A stretch of DNA of 64,000 nucleotides, taken from the NCBI GenBank assembly GCA_943370355.1, contig CALRQP020000011.1:1-64000 (forward strand), read 5' to 3'. The stretch comes from JADCGM01 sp943370355 (lineage in GTDB: Bacteria; Pseudomonadota; Alphaproteobacteria; Sphingomonadales; Sphingomonadaceae). The position numbers were made by a program, and so were the translations under genes. The notes beneath the pieces are model-generated. The model was not told the DNA's origin. It saw nothing but the letters and a program-made list of their open reading frames with translations, and searched no databases. Each line of letters opens with the position of its first letter. Positions within the stretch are counted from its first letter, which is position 1. Positions 1-7,240 of the stretch are shown in pieces.

Positions 1-66
1 GGCGCGCCCCGCCGCCTCGGTCAGCCCGGCGACGTTGACGCTGGTCAGGGTGAAGCGGATGTCCAT
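1..66 (-). CDS. Prophage structural gene, 5' end only
   Basis: An ATG at 66 overlaps the stop codon of the DUF1320 gene (TAATG) and opens a frame that runs off the left edge. Only 22 codons are visible, beginning MDIRFTLTSV. In Mu-like phages the gene after DUF1320 (gp36) is usually a gp37-type or tail-completion (virion morphogenesis) protein, so this is the likely class. The visible residues alone do not identify it. Confidence 0.5.
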   Translation of the reverse strand, partial: MDIRFTLTSVNVAGLTEAAGRA

Positions 67-485
67 TACAGGTCGCACATCGTGGCGCGCGACATGCGGC
101 GGCGATCGGTCGAGAACTGGACGCCGGCGGCGGCAGGTGCAGCCGGCGCGCTGCCGGCGATCGGCAGAGCCTCGTCGCCGCGTGCGATCTTCGCCAGCGC
201 GGCCTTCGCATCCAGATAGCGGTCGCGGACCAGCTGCGGCGCTTCGAGCGGGTAGAGTTTGTAGCGGGCGATATCGCAGGCGATGTCGACCAGGCGGCCG
301 GGGATGCTCGACAGCGGCAGCGTATATTTGACGGCGATCGCCGCCTCGACCTCGTTGTCCGCCTGGCTGAGCGCCGCCGCGACGCGGCCGGCATTGATCA
401 GGCCGCTGCCCTCGCGATCGCTCGCGTCGCGCAGCTCGGTCTCGCCGAAACGGGAGAGCATGTCGTCGGCGGTCGCATAGGTCAC
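66..485 (-). CDS. DUF1320 family prophage protein (Mu gp36-like)
   Basis: The 139-residue product starts MTYATADDML and has the typical DUF1320 pattern: an N-terminal segment around the RFGETEL motif, then helices with the DIARYKLYP motif near residue 75. In Mu-like phages this family follows the major head gene and is thought to be a head-tail connector or completion protein. The last 30 residues are Ala/Pro-rich and end with ATMCDL. It lies downstream of the gp35-like gene and overlaps the next structural gene by one base. Confidence 0.85.
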   Translation of the reverse strand: MTYATADDMLSRFGETELRDASDREGSGLINAGRVAAALSQADNEVEAAIAVKYTLPLSSIPGRLVDIACDIARYKLYPLEAPQLVRDRYLDAKAALAKIARGDEALPIAGSAPAAPAAAGVQFSTDRRRMSRATMCDL

Positions 486-557
486 AGCGGGAACGGTCCT
501 TTTGAAAACGGGCTGGCGGCGAGGTGGTGAGCCCCGCCGCCGGGGTACGCGGGACGC

Positions 558-1088
558 TTACTTGGACATGGCGGCAGCCTTGCGCTTCGCAGCGGGGGCC
601 TTCGGTTTGGGGGCAGGCTCGACGGCCGCCGTCTGGGCGGCACGTTCGGCTTCAGCAGCACGCTCCGCCTCGGCGGCACGTTCGGCCTCGGCGGCACGCT
701 CAGCTTCGGCGGCACGTTCGGCTTCAGCAGCACGTTCGGCTTCAGCGACACGTTCGGCTTCAGCGACACGTTCGGCCTCGGCCTCGGCCAGGCGCGCGCG
801 GATCGCTTCGGCGGCGCGGTCCGCTTCGTCCTCGGCCAGCTGCTCGCGCTCGGCAGCGAGGAACGCCTCGGCGTCGCGCCGATCCTCTGCGTCGCCTCGC
901 TCCCAATTCGCGCCGTCATCAAGCGAGCGCTCGACGAGGAGGACCGGCTCGACCATGAGCGTGGCAAGCTGTGCCAGCGACAACTCGCCCGCAGCGAAAT
1001 CGCGCCAGTTCGCCGAGCCGAAGACGAAACCCGCCCGGCGAAATTCCGGGCGGGTCGCCTTGACCCGGATGCGGGCCGCGCCCGTCAC
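558..1088 (-). CDS. Mu gp35-like prophage protein with AEAERA repeat tail
   Basis: The 176-residue product sits between the major head gene and DUF1320, the place of Mu gp35. Residues 1-70 form a compact segment with the patterns FVFGSANWRDF and LMVEPVLLVER. Residues 103-150 are eight perfect or near-perfect copies of the six-residue unit AEAER(A/V), which should form a charged single helix or coiled coil. The tail is Lys/Pro/Ala-rich. Its start overlaps the end of the capsid gene by four bases. Function is unknown; a role as a minor head protein is inference from position. Confidence 0.7.
   Translation of the reverse strand: MTGAARIRVKATRPEFRRAGFVFGSANWRDFAAGELSLAQLATLMVEPVLLVERSLDDGANWERGDAEDRRDAEAFLAAEREQLAEDEADRAAEAIRARLAEAEAERVAEAERVAEAERAAEAERAAEAERAAEAERAAEAERAAEAERAAQTAAVEPAPKPKAPAAKRKAAAMSK
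639..782 (-). repeat. Eight tandem 18-bp coding repeats
   Basis: Eight consecutive 18-bp units encode AEAERV twice and AEAERA six times. The units are nearly identical at the DNA level and differ mostly at wobble positions, which makes copy number prone to change by slippage. They are in frame inside the gp35-like gene. Confidence 0.9.
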
Positions 1089-1975
1089 GCGAGGCGGTCC
1101 GCTTCGACGATCTCGACATCCTTGAAGTAGATGTTCGATTCGCCGCCAGCGAGGTTCTGCTTAAGGAACAGATCCCGCGCCGCCGCGACGTTCGACACGC
1201 CGACGACGATATGCGTCGGCTTGATGCCGAGCGGCTCGCCGACATCGTTGACGAAGGCCTGCATCGCTGCCTTGGCGAGCGCGAAGTTCGCAGCGTTGAG
1301 CGTCTTGCGGCTGCGATAGGCGAGCTGCCAGTAAGTGTAGCCAGCCGCACCGCGCGCTTCGCCGCCCATCAGATACTCGCCGGTCTTGAAGACATGCGAG
1401 TCGGACATGTCGGTGACCATATTGAAGGTCGGCGACATGCGGTTCTGATAGAGCAGCGGCTTGAGCGGCTTCGAGCAGTCGAGCAGGAACCAGGCCTCGA
1501 CCGTGGTGTCGCTGTTCATGTTCGCGGCCTGCGCGCCGTCCTCGCCGACCGGATGGTCGGTGTCGAAGAAGTTCTGGCCGTCGTAGCAGGCGCGGGTGTG
1601 ACCATCGCGCAGCGCTTCGAACAGCAGCCGGTCCTTCAGATTGCCCGACTCCTGGCCCCAGCCCTCGGCGATCGGCCCGTAGAGGCCGAGATTGTCATCG
1701 CCGATCGCATCCTTGTGAATGCCGAGCGTCGCCTCGTAGCTGTCGTTCGCGAGCTGATAGGCCTTGTCCTTCAGCGCCATGACGCGCTTCTCGCCCACCC
1801 ATTTGCGGAACACCGGCAGGTCGGCAAGGAAGCCATAGGTTTCCAGCCGCGTGGTGCTGCTGACGGTGGTGGCGAGCAGCGCCGATTTGGCGGCAGCTGC
1901 GCCGAGGCCGCGCTGGAAGTCCGTCTTGAACCCCGTGCGCAGGTTTTGCAGGAGATCGGGAGTGATGTTTCTCAC
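1085..1975 (-). CDS. Major head (capsid) protein, Mu gpT family
   Basis: The 296-residue product matches the Mu-like major head subunit gpT. It has the N-terminal MRNITPDLLQNLRTGFKTDF segment, the central WVGEKRVMALKDKAYQL region and the NFFDTDHPVGEDG motif near residue 140, all typical of this family. The length is also typical (about 300 residues). It forms the shell of the icosahedral head after scaffold-assisted assembly. It follows the decoration-protein and protease/scaffold genes and overlaps the gp35-like gene by four bases. It should be expressed from the late promoter upstream of the protease gene. Confidence 0.93.
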   Translation of the reverse strand: MRNITPDLLQNLRTGFKTDFQRGLGAAAAKSALLATTVSSTTRLETYGFLADLPVFRKWVGEKRVMALKDKAYQLANDSYEATLGIHKDAIGDDNLGLYGPIAEGWGQESGNLKDRLLFEALRDGHTRACYDGQNFFDTDHPVGEDGAQAANMNSDTTVEAWFLLDCSKPLKPLLYQNRMSPTFNMVTDMSDSHVFKTGEYLMGGEARGAAGYTYWQLAYRSRKTLNAANFALAKAAMQAFVNDVGEPLGIKPTHIVVGVSNVAAARDLFLKQNLAGGESNIYFKDVEIVEADRLA

Positions 1976-1990
1976 GGTGGTCGGCCCTTC

Positions 1991-2803
1991 CTAGTAGCGG
2001 ATTTCGAGGTAGCCGCTGACGGCACCTGCGGTGTTGAAAGCGGCGGCCGGGATCACCTGGATACGCGACCCGATAGCGACCGCGAGGCTCGAGTCGCCGA
2101 ACGTCGGGGTGTCGATGACGACAGTTCCCTTGGTGGCGGCGTCGGCGATCGTGCAGGTGAGCCCTGCGACTGCGGTGCCGTCGACCGAGGCGGTGACGTC
2201 GCCGCCGGTGGTGATCGCCTTCTGGACAACCACCGCGAGGCTGACGATCTCGCCCGCGACGGGGGAGATGATCTCCTGCGACGTTCCGGCGAGCGTATCG
2301 GTCTCGTTGATCGCGAAGGGCAGGTAGACGCGGCGGTTGCCCGCAGCCTCGGCCCCGGTCAGGAACTCGACCCCGATATCGCCGTTCGTCTCGATCGTGC
2401 GAACGACACCGGCGAGGCAGCGCGTGCCATCGGCCGAGCTGCGCGAGACCGTGCAGTCATCGACGAGGAAGCAGGGCTTGCCGATGTCGGCTGCCGTCAG
2501 CGCCTCGGTCCCGGCCGAATTGTCGAACGCGAAGGTGCCCGCCTCGACATCGACCGTGACGAGGCCGTCGCTGGCACCGCCGGTCTTGCTCTCGGCGAAC
2601 ACGCCGATCGCGCGGTAGGTCCCGGCATCGGCCGACTTCAGCTTGTTGCTGCCGCCCTGGCCGGTGCGGCCCGGCCGGGCATAGCCAGCGGCGAGGATCG
2701 CGATGCCGCCCTGCAGGCAGACCGCCGCCGAGGCGACGCCGACGTTGAGGCGAAGGGTCGCCGAACCGATGCGCGGAGTGTTGCGCGGACTAGCGAGCGC
2801 CAT
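1991..2803 (-). CDS. Probable prophage head decoration protein
   Basis: The 270-residue protein lies between protease/scaffold and major capsid, a usual place for decoration (capsid cement) proteins. It is rich in Ala, Gly, Thr and Val with strong beta character and no membrane segment or signal peptide. Residues 1-90 resemble the cement fold (GGIAILAAGYARPG, then YRAIGVFAESKTGG). Residues 165-270 form a second beta-rich domain of the kind seen in virion surface proteins. Its start overlaps the protease gene by 14 bases. Assignment rests on position and composition. Confidence 0.5.
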   Translation of the reverse strand: MALASPRNTPRIGSATLRLNVGVASAAVCLQGGIAILAAGYARPGRTGQGGSNKLKSADAGTYRAIGVFAESKTGGASDGLVTVDVEAGTFAFDNSAGTEALTAADIGKPCFLVDDCTVSRSSADGTRCLAGVVRTIETNGDIGVEFLTGAEAAGNRRVYLPFAINETDTLAGTSQEIISPVAGEIVSLAVVVQKAITTGGDVTASVDGTAVAGLTCTIADAATKGTVVIDTPTFGDSSLAVAIGSRIQVIPAAAFNTAGAVSGYLEIRY

Positions 2804-3332
2804 TGGTCAGTTCCTCCTTGAGGGTCGCGAGGTAAGCCGCCTGGTCCCAGCCGTTCTGGCTGCACAGGGCGACCTGGTCCTCGGTCAGGGTCAGCGTTGC
2901 GGGATCGATTTTGACCGTCGGATCAACGCCAGGTGCGACGATCGTCGGCAGGACGCCGACGATCGAGTCGAACTGGGCGCGGTTCGTGGAGGCGAGCGAG
3001 ATCCAGTGATCGCGTGCGGCCGGCGTCAGCTTGCCGGCCTTGATCGCCGCATCGACGTCGGCCGTGGCCTTGTCGGTCGCAGCGGTCGCCTTCAGCGTGT
3101 TGACCTCGGCCTGCAGCGAAGCGAGCGCGGTGAGCGGCTCGCCCATGCCGGCGATCGCCGTGCAGATTGCCGTGCCATCGGCGGTGTCGGGCAGCTTCAG
3201 TGCAGTGCGCACCTTGGCAAGGTCAGCACAGGCAGCGGCAGGTGCCGCCATTGCTGCGATCGCGGCGAGGATTTCGTCCTCGGTCGCCGCAGCGCCGAGC
3301 CCGAGGGCTGCGGCGATCTTCGTCAGATCCAT
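2790..3332 (-). CDS. Head scaffold protein from internal start in the protease gene (Mu gpZ-like)
   Basis: Codon 167 of the protease frame is ATG, preceded by GGAGACAAC, a clear ribosome binding site with five bases of spacing. Translation from it gives a 180-residue helical protein starting MDLTKIAAALGLG and ending like the protease. Mu makes its scaffold gpZ the same way, by in-frame internal initiation inside gene I. The internal ribosome binding site is seen directly; the use of this start is inference from the Mu model. Confidence 0.7.
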   Translation of the reverse strand: MDLTKIAAALGLGAAATEDEILAAIAAMAAPAAACADLAKVRTALKLPDTADGTAICTAIAGMGEPLTALASLQAEVNTLKATAATDKATADVDAAIKAGKLTPAARDHWISLASTNRAQFDSIVGVLPTIVAPGVDPTVKIDPATLTLTEDQVALCSQNGWDQAAYLATLKEELTNGAR

Positions 3333-3830
3333 GTTGTCTCCGGGGTTAAGCTCGCTCGCGACGGCCGCGAGGTCGAGGGCTGGCGTGTTGGTCAGGGCGG
3401 CGCGGCGGATCGCCGTCACCTCGCCCGCCTTGGTGTGATTGAACACCGGGCTGGCGTAGCGATATTCCTTGGCGGCGATCAGCGCGGCGGCGCGGGCTGT
3501 CCATTCGACACGTGCCCAGATGCCGTCATCGCGCGCCTGCAGCTCCTTGATCCAGCCCGAGGCCGGCGCGGTGCCACCGACGCCGGCGACAGCAGCGAGG
3601 TCCGACTGGTGATCATAATCGAAGGGCAGATCGGCCGAGGCTGCGATGGCGAGCGAGGCCGCGATCACAGCCGCCGCCTTCGCCTTTGGCAGGCTCCAGC
3701 GGCGGCCGTCCCGCGCGACGATCTCGCCGAACGGCAGCAACTGCACCCAGTCGGGCGCAGCGCCTTCGGCTGCCAATGCGATCAGCATGGCGCTCGATGC
3801 AGTCCCGGCCTTGAGAGCGGTTGGTTTCAA
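2790..3830 (-). CDS. Head maturation protease, Mu gpI family
   Basis: The 346-residue protein has the Mu-like I protease layout. The N-terminal half carries DYDHQSD (about residues 71-77) and RAALTNTPAL (about 143-152), which are typical of the family's active-site region. The C-terminal half is a helical Ala-rich scaffold domain. The start is TTG at 3830, chosen because GGGGGATAGC immediately precedes it; the next in-frame ATG (residue 15) has no ribosome binding site. It cleaves the internal scaffold and itself during head maturation. A late promoter-like dyad lies about 80 bp upstream. Confidence 0.85.
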   Translation of the reverse strand: MKPTALKAGTASSAMLIALAAEGAAPDWVQLLPFGEIVARDGRRWSLPKAKAAAVIAASLAIAASADLPFDYDHQSDLAAVAGVGGTAPASGWIKELQARDDGIWARVEWTARAAALIAAKEYRYASPVFNHTKAGEVTAIRRAALTNTPALDLAAVASELNPGDNMDLTKIAAALGLGAAATEDEILAAIAAMAAPAAACADLAKVRTALKLPDTADGTAICTAIAGMGEPLTALASLQAEVNTLKATAATDKATADVDAAIKAGKLTPAARDHWISLASTNRAQFDSIVGVLPTIVAPGVDPTVKIDPATLTLTEDQVALCSQNGWDQAAYLATLKEELTNGAR

Positions 3831-3845
3831 GCTATCCCCCGAAAG

Positions 3846-3863
3846 CCCGGCAGCAAGGCCGGG
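3846..3863 (-). other. Stem-loop in leader of the protease gene
   Basis: On the minus strand CCCGGC pairs with GCCGGG around a six-base loop, 16 bases upstream of the TTG start and directly before the purine-rich ribosome binding site. There is no T-run, so it is unlikely to be a terminator. It may shape ribosome access or protect the 5' end of the late transcript. Confidence 0.5.
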
Positions 3864-3878
3864 TGTCTCGGGAGCAGG

Positions 3879-3923
3879 TTTAGGCGTCGTGCAGGGGGGC
3901 GCTCCAACCTGACCTATGTCAGG
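3879..3923 (-). promoter_or_regulatory. Late promoter candidate (PI-like) with 16-bp dyad
   Basis: The dyad CCTGACATAGGTCAGG (3908-3923, minus strand) has perfect six-base arms around four bases. Twenty-two bases downstream lies GCCTA, part of a possible -10 element CCTAAA at 3879-3884. The same dyad occurs upstream of the endolysin gene with GCCTA 21 bases away. In Mu, C protein activates late promoters at lys and I through imperfect dyads just upstream of -35; this spacing matches. It should drive the protease, decoration and capsid genes. Confidence 0.7.
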
Positions 3924-4019
3924 CTGACCGGCGGCGCTCGGGTTGCGGGAACGGCCTCTTATCCGCCGCTGAAACGATTCTGGGAAGGGGCGTCGTGGCT
4001 CGGCAGCGCCTCGCCACGG

Positions 4020-4331
4020 TCAGGCGGCGTTGCGGGCGTCGAGCATCGCCAGCAGGCCGGGGACATAAGCCGCCAGCTCGCGATCGGTCGGCGGGCGCTT
4101 GGCGTAGCGCCAGCGGACGATGTTCACCGGATCCGGCTTCACATAGGTCGGCGGCAAATTCTCCCACACCCAAGAATAGGCAGCGGAAGGCCCCTTTTCG
4201 GTCGAGCCGTCGGCAAACTCCATCTCCACATAGCTGCCGGGCGGATGCGGCCGGCCCTTGCCGTCATGCTCCTGCCATTCCTGCGGATCGCCAGGCGCGA
4301 GCACCTCGCGCAGCTTGTCGCAATCGATCAC
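4020..4331 (-). CDS. Uncharacterised small prophage protein
   Basis: A GTG at 4331 overlaps the stop of the head morphogenesis gene (GTGA) and is preceded by GGGAGACGAAGCC, a good ribosome binding site. The 103-residue product contains EWQEHDGKGRPHPPGSYVEM and ends with an Ala-rich helix. An open frame extends further upstream, but there it overlaps the previous gene out of phase and has no ribosome binding site. It is the last gene before the second late promoter. No family was recognised. Confidence 0.6.
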   Translation of the reverse strand: MIDCDKLREVLAPGDPQEWQEHDGKGRPHPPGSYVEMEFADGSTEKGPSAAYSWVWENLPPTYVKPDPVNIVRWRYAKRPPTDRELAAYVPGLLAMLDARNAA

Positions 4332-5542
4332 GGCTTCGTCTCCCGGCGCGAGCTGGCGAGCGACGCCACGACCGGATCGCCCGTCTTCCAAACGACTAGC
4401 CCGGTGCGCAGCGAGGGCAGGTCGAACGAGCGGTCGGCCGAGGAGCTGAGCCGCCAGCCGCTGCTGCCGACGTCGAACACCGCCGCGCGGCCCCCGGTCG
4501 AGCCGATGTAGCGGCGGACCAGCTCCGGCTTTCCTTGCACATCGGCAATCCACACCCAGCGGATCTCGGACGGGGTCTGCAGCGCGGCGGCTGCGAGCGG
4601 CAGCGCGCGCAGCCCGGCCGCGCTGAACAGATACGGCCGCCAGGCCGCGTCGCGGAACAGCGCCGGGCCGATCGCCATTGGCCAGCCGGCCGCGTCGGTG
4701 AAAATCTTCTCGCCGTCCGGATCCAGCCCGAAAGCGGCGAGGAATGCGGTGGCCGCATCCGGCAATTCGGCTGCGAGTGCGATCCCCACGCCGCCGCCGG
4801 CAGGGCGCGGCGTGACGCCGGCGAGATAGGCCTTGCCGACATTGAAGCCGAAGCCCGGTGCGATGCCTGCCTCGATCCGCACCGCCTGGCCGGTGCGCGG
4901 ATTGATGTAAGTGCTGGCGCGGCCGGCCGGCGGCGTCTCGGTGACATGCCAGCCGCGCGCCCTGATCATGCGCTCATTCAGCTGCTGCACCGTGCAGCCG
5001 CAATTCCAGTCGCAGGGCGGGAAGTGCTGGTCCCACCAGGGACTGTCGGCCGGCACGACGAGACCATGCCAGGGCTTGTGCGTATCGCGCGCCGTGACGC
5101 GCTGGATCTGCACATAGCGGAGATAGGGCAGCAGCTGCTTCGTCGCCTCGATCCGCTGCCATTTGCCCGCCGCATAGGCCGAGCGCATGTTGACGCGGAA
5201 GATCGTCTTCAGCCGCGCAGGCGACCCGAGCTGCACCGACTTGAACTGCCCGTCGAGCGGATCGAGCATCGTCTGCTTGCCCCACCAGCCGAGCGCTTCG
5301 AGTTTGGGGCGCAGCTGCTCGCGGAACTGGTCGAGCGTCAGGCCGTCGCGGATCGCCGCGTCGAGCGCCTCGCGGATCGCGCTCAGCACATCGCGGTTCA
5401 TCGCCTTGGCGACCGTGAAGGCGCGGGCATGTTCGTCCTGGAACACATCCTGCCAGGCAAAGCTCGGCAGGTCGCCCTTCTGCGCGAAGAAGGCGATCGC
5501 TTCCTCGGGCTTCAGCGCCGGGATCGTCTGGACGTCGGCCAC
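4328..5542 (-). CDS. Phage head morphogenesis protein, Mu gp30 / SPP1 gp7 family
   Basis: The 404-residue protein has the minor head protein domain: N-terminal helices, then the conserved RVNMRSAYAAGKWQR segment near residue 115, the HKPWHGLVVPADSPWWDQH segment near 155, and PPCDWNCGCTVQQL near 175, which is diagnostic. Such proteins bind the portal and enter the procapsid. Residues 310-404 form an extra C-terminal domain (RWVWIADVQGKPELVRRYIG) that may be one of the nuclease-like domains often attached to gp30-type proteins; this is only a suggestion. It follows the portal gene closely. Confidence 0.85.
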   Translation of the reverse strand: MADVQTIPALKPEEAIAFFAQKGDLPSFAWQDVFQDEHARAFTVAKAMNRDVLSAIREALDAAIRDGLTLDQFREQLRPKLEALGWWGKQTMLDPLDGQFKSVQLGSPARLKTIFRVNMRSAYAAGKWQRIEATKQLLPYLRYVQIQRVTARDTHKPWHGLVVPADSPWWDQHFPPCDWNCGCTVQQLNERMIRARGWHVTETPPAGRASTYINPRTGQAVRIEAGIAPGFGFNVGKAYLAGVTPRPAGGGVGIALAAELPDAATAFLAAFGLDPDGEKIFTDAAGWPMAIGPALFRDAAWRPYLFSAAGLRALPLAAAALQTPSEIRWVWIADVQGKPELVRRYIGSTGGRAAVFDVGSSGWRLSSSADRSFDLPSLRTGLVVWKTGDPVVASLASSRRETKP

Positions 5543-5546
5543 CGGT

Positions 5547-7232
5547 CTAGCGCGGGTCGGCGACGGTCAGTCCGGCAGCTCCGGCGAGGCGCGCGCCGAA
5601 CAGCCCGGTGGCGAGCAGCTCGGTGACCGCCGACGCCGGCATGTCCTGCCCGGCCTCGGCCAGCCGGGCGCGCAGCTCCTCGGGTGTCTTGCACTCCGCC
5701 GCGAGCGCTTCGACCGTGCCGATCAGCGGTTCGAGGATCTGCTGCCAGTCGCCGAGCTGCTCGTCGACAAAGGCCTCGATCGCATCGGCCTGACCCGCGC
5801 CGTCCGAAAGTGCGGCGGCGATCGCGAGCCGATTGGCCTCTGGGAGCGTTTTAAGAAGGTGTAAGAGGGCAGGTGCGCCGGTTTTCGGTAGTTGGGGGCC
5901 GCCCGGCCCTCCTGGTGCATTCTGGGGCATTTGCGGGGCGGCCGGTGCGCTGGGTTGCAACAGCAGCTCATCCTTGCCCGGATCGGGGATGCCGAGCCGG
6001 TCGCGAATGACCGATTGCGCGACACGGCCACCGAGGTCGACGAAGGTCTTCACGACCGGCATCATCTTGCCGGCGTCCCACTGCTCGGCCCGGCCGATCA
6101 CCAGCTTCGGATATTTGCCGCTCTTCGGCTTGCCCCGGTTGAAGTCGATCAGCGGCCGGATCACGTCACGATTGAGCGACGCGGCGATCGCCTTGGCATC
6201 GGAGCGCTCGATATCGGCGCGCACGCCGTCCTGGACATTCGCCTGGCTGCTGCCGAGTCCGGAGCCGCCGGCATCCGTCGTCATCGTCTGGCCGAGCACG
6301 GCCTTGGAGATTTGGCGGTCGAACCAGTCGGCCGCGCCCATGAACAGCGCGCCGTCGCCACCGCCCGCCTTGCCGTCGACGAACTGGATATCCATCGACT
6401 TGTCGACGATCGCCGCCGCGTCATGGCCGATCTCGGTGACGGCGCGCAAAAGCGTCCGGCGCTGCTCGGCCGTCGCGTTGCTGTCATGCTTCCCGAGGCG
6501 CAGCGGCATGCCGTACACCTCGTTGAAGGCCATCCAGTCCTTCACCGTGAAATTCTTGAACATCCATGCCCAGGCAACGGGGCGCGCAAGGCCGGCGCGG
6601 ACCGGCAGGCCGGACTTCGCCTTGATATGCGTCTCGACGAACTTGAACGCCGGCAGCGGCACCGGCAGCCCGTCGTCGCCCTTCAGCTTGAGCGTCTTGC
6701 CGTCGATCCGGTCGAACTCAGTGAACCGCGGATCGACATAGATCAGGTCCTTCGGCCACCACTGCCGCTCCGATAGGTCCCAGGCGATTTCGAGAAGCGA
6801 GTGACCTTTGCCGACGCCGTCGAGCTGGTCGAACAGCTCGGTCTCGACACTTTCGCGCGAGATCCAGTCGCGGGCCAGATCGGCATCGGCCTGGCTGTCG
6901 GCATCGTCGCCCGCCGCCTCGACCGAGATCTCGAGCTGCGACACCGCGCGCTTCCGCTGCCCGAGGACGCCCAGATAATGGAGGTCCTTCTCCTCCATCT
7001 GCTCGGCCAGCTCGAAATAGCGCGTCGCATCGCCCTGCTCGGCGGCCATGAGAATGCGCGCCAGGCGCTGCGGATCGAGACCCGACGCCGGGTGGCCGGT
7101 GATCACCGATCGAATGCCAGAAACGGTCGGCTGGCTGATGATCTCGGTCAGCTGCTCGCGCCGCAGTGGCCGGTTCATATAATCGACCAGCGGTGGCGGC
7201 GACGGGATGATCGCGGGGAAGTTGCTTGCCAT
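5547..7232 (-). CDS. Portal protein, DUF935 (Mu gp29) family
   Basis: The 561-residue product matches the DUF935 portal family in length and motifs: LRREQLTEIISQPTVSGIRS near the N-terminus, FELAEQMEEKDLHYLGVLGQRK near 75, the central WAWMFKNFTVKDWMAFNEVYGMPLRLG segment around 220, and an Ala-rich C-terminal region. The dodecameric portal forms the DNA channel at one head vertex and docks the terminase. It lies between large terminase and the gp30-like gene, as in Mu. Confidence 0.92.
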   Translation of the reverse strand: MASNFPAIIPSPPPLVDYMNRPLRREQLTEIISQPTVSGIRSVITGHPASGLDPQRLARILMAAEQGDATRYFELAEQMEEKDLHYLGVLGQRKRAVSQLEISVEAAGDDADSQADADLARDWISRESVETELFDQLDGVGKGHSLLEIAWDLSERQWWPKDLIYVDPRFTEFDRIDGKTLKLKGDDGLPVPLPAFKFVETHIKAKSGLPVRAGLARPVAWAWMFKNFTVKDWMAFNEVYGMPLRLGKHDSNATAEQRRTLLRAVTEIGHDAAAIVDKSMDIQFVDGKAGGGDGALFMGAADWFDRQISKAVLGQTMTTDAGGSGLGSSQANVQDGVRADIERSDAKAIAASLNRDVIRPLIDFNRGKPKSGKYPKLVIGRAEQWDAGKMMPVVKTFVDLGGRVAQSVIRDRLGIPDPGKDELLLQPSAPAAPQMPQNAPGGPGGPQLPKTGAPALLHLLKTLPEANRLAIAAALSDGAGQADAIEAFVDEQLGDWQQILEPLIGTVEALAAECKTPEELRARLAEAGQDMPASAVTELLATGLFGARLAGAAGLTVADPR

Positions 7233-7240
7233 TGGCGGTC

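Noticed and set aside
1211..2821. Long plus-strand open frame of 536 codons opposite the capsid and decoration genes
   Set aside because: It is antisense to clearly recognised phage genes and has the Arg/Ala/Gly-rich composition of a GC-rich shadow frame.
3846..3863. Stem-loop considered as a terminator before the protease gene
   Set aside because: The stem is only six base pairs and is followed by CTTTC then a ribosome binding site, not a T-run.
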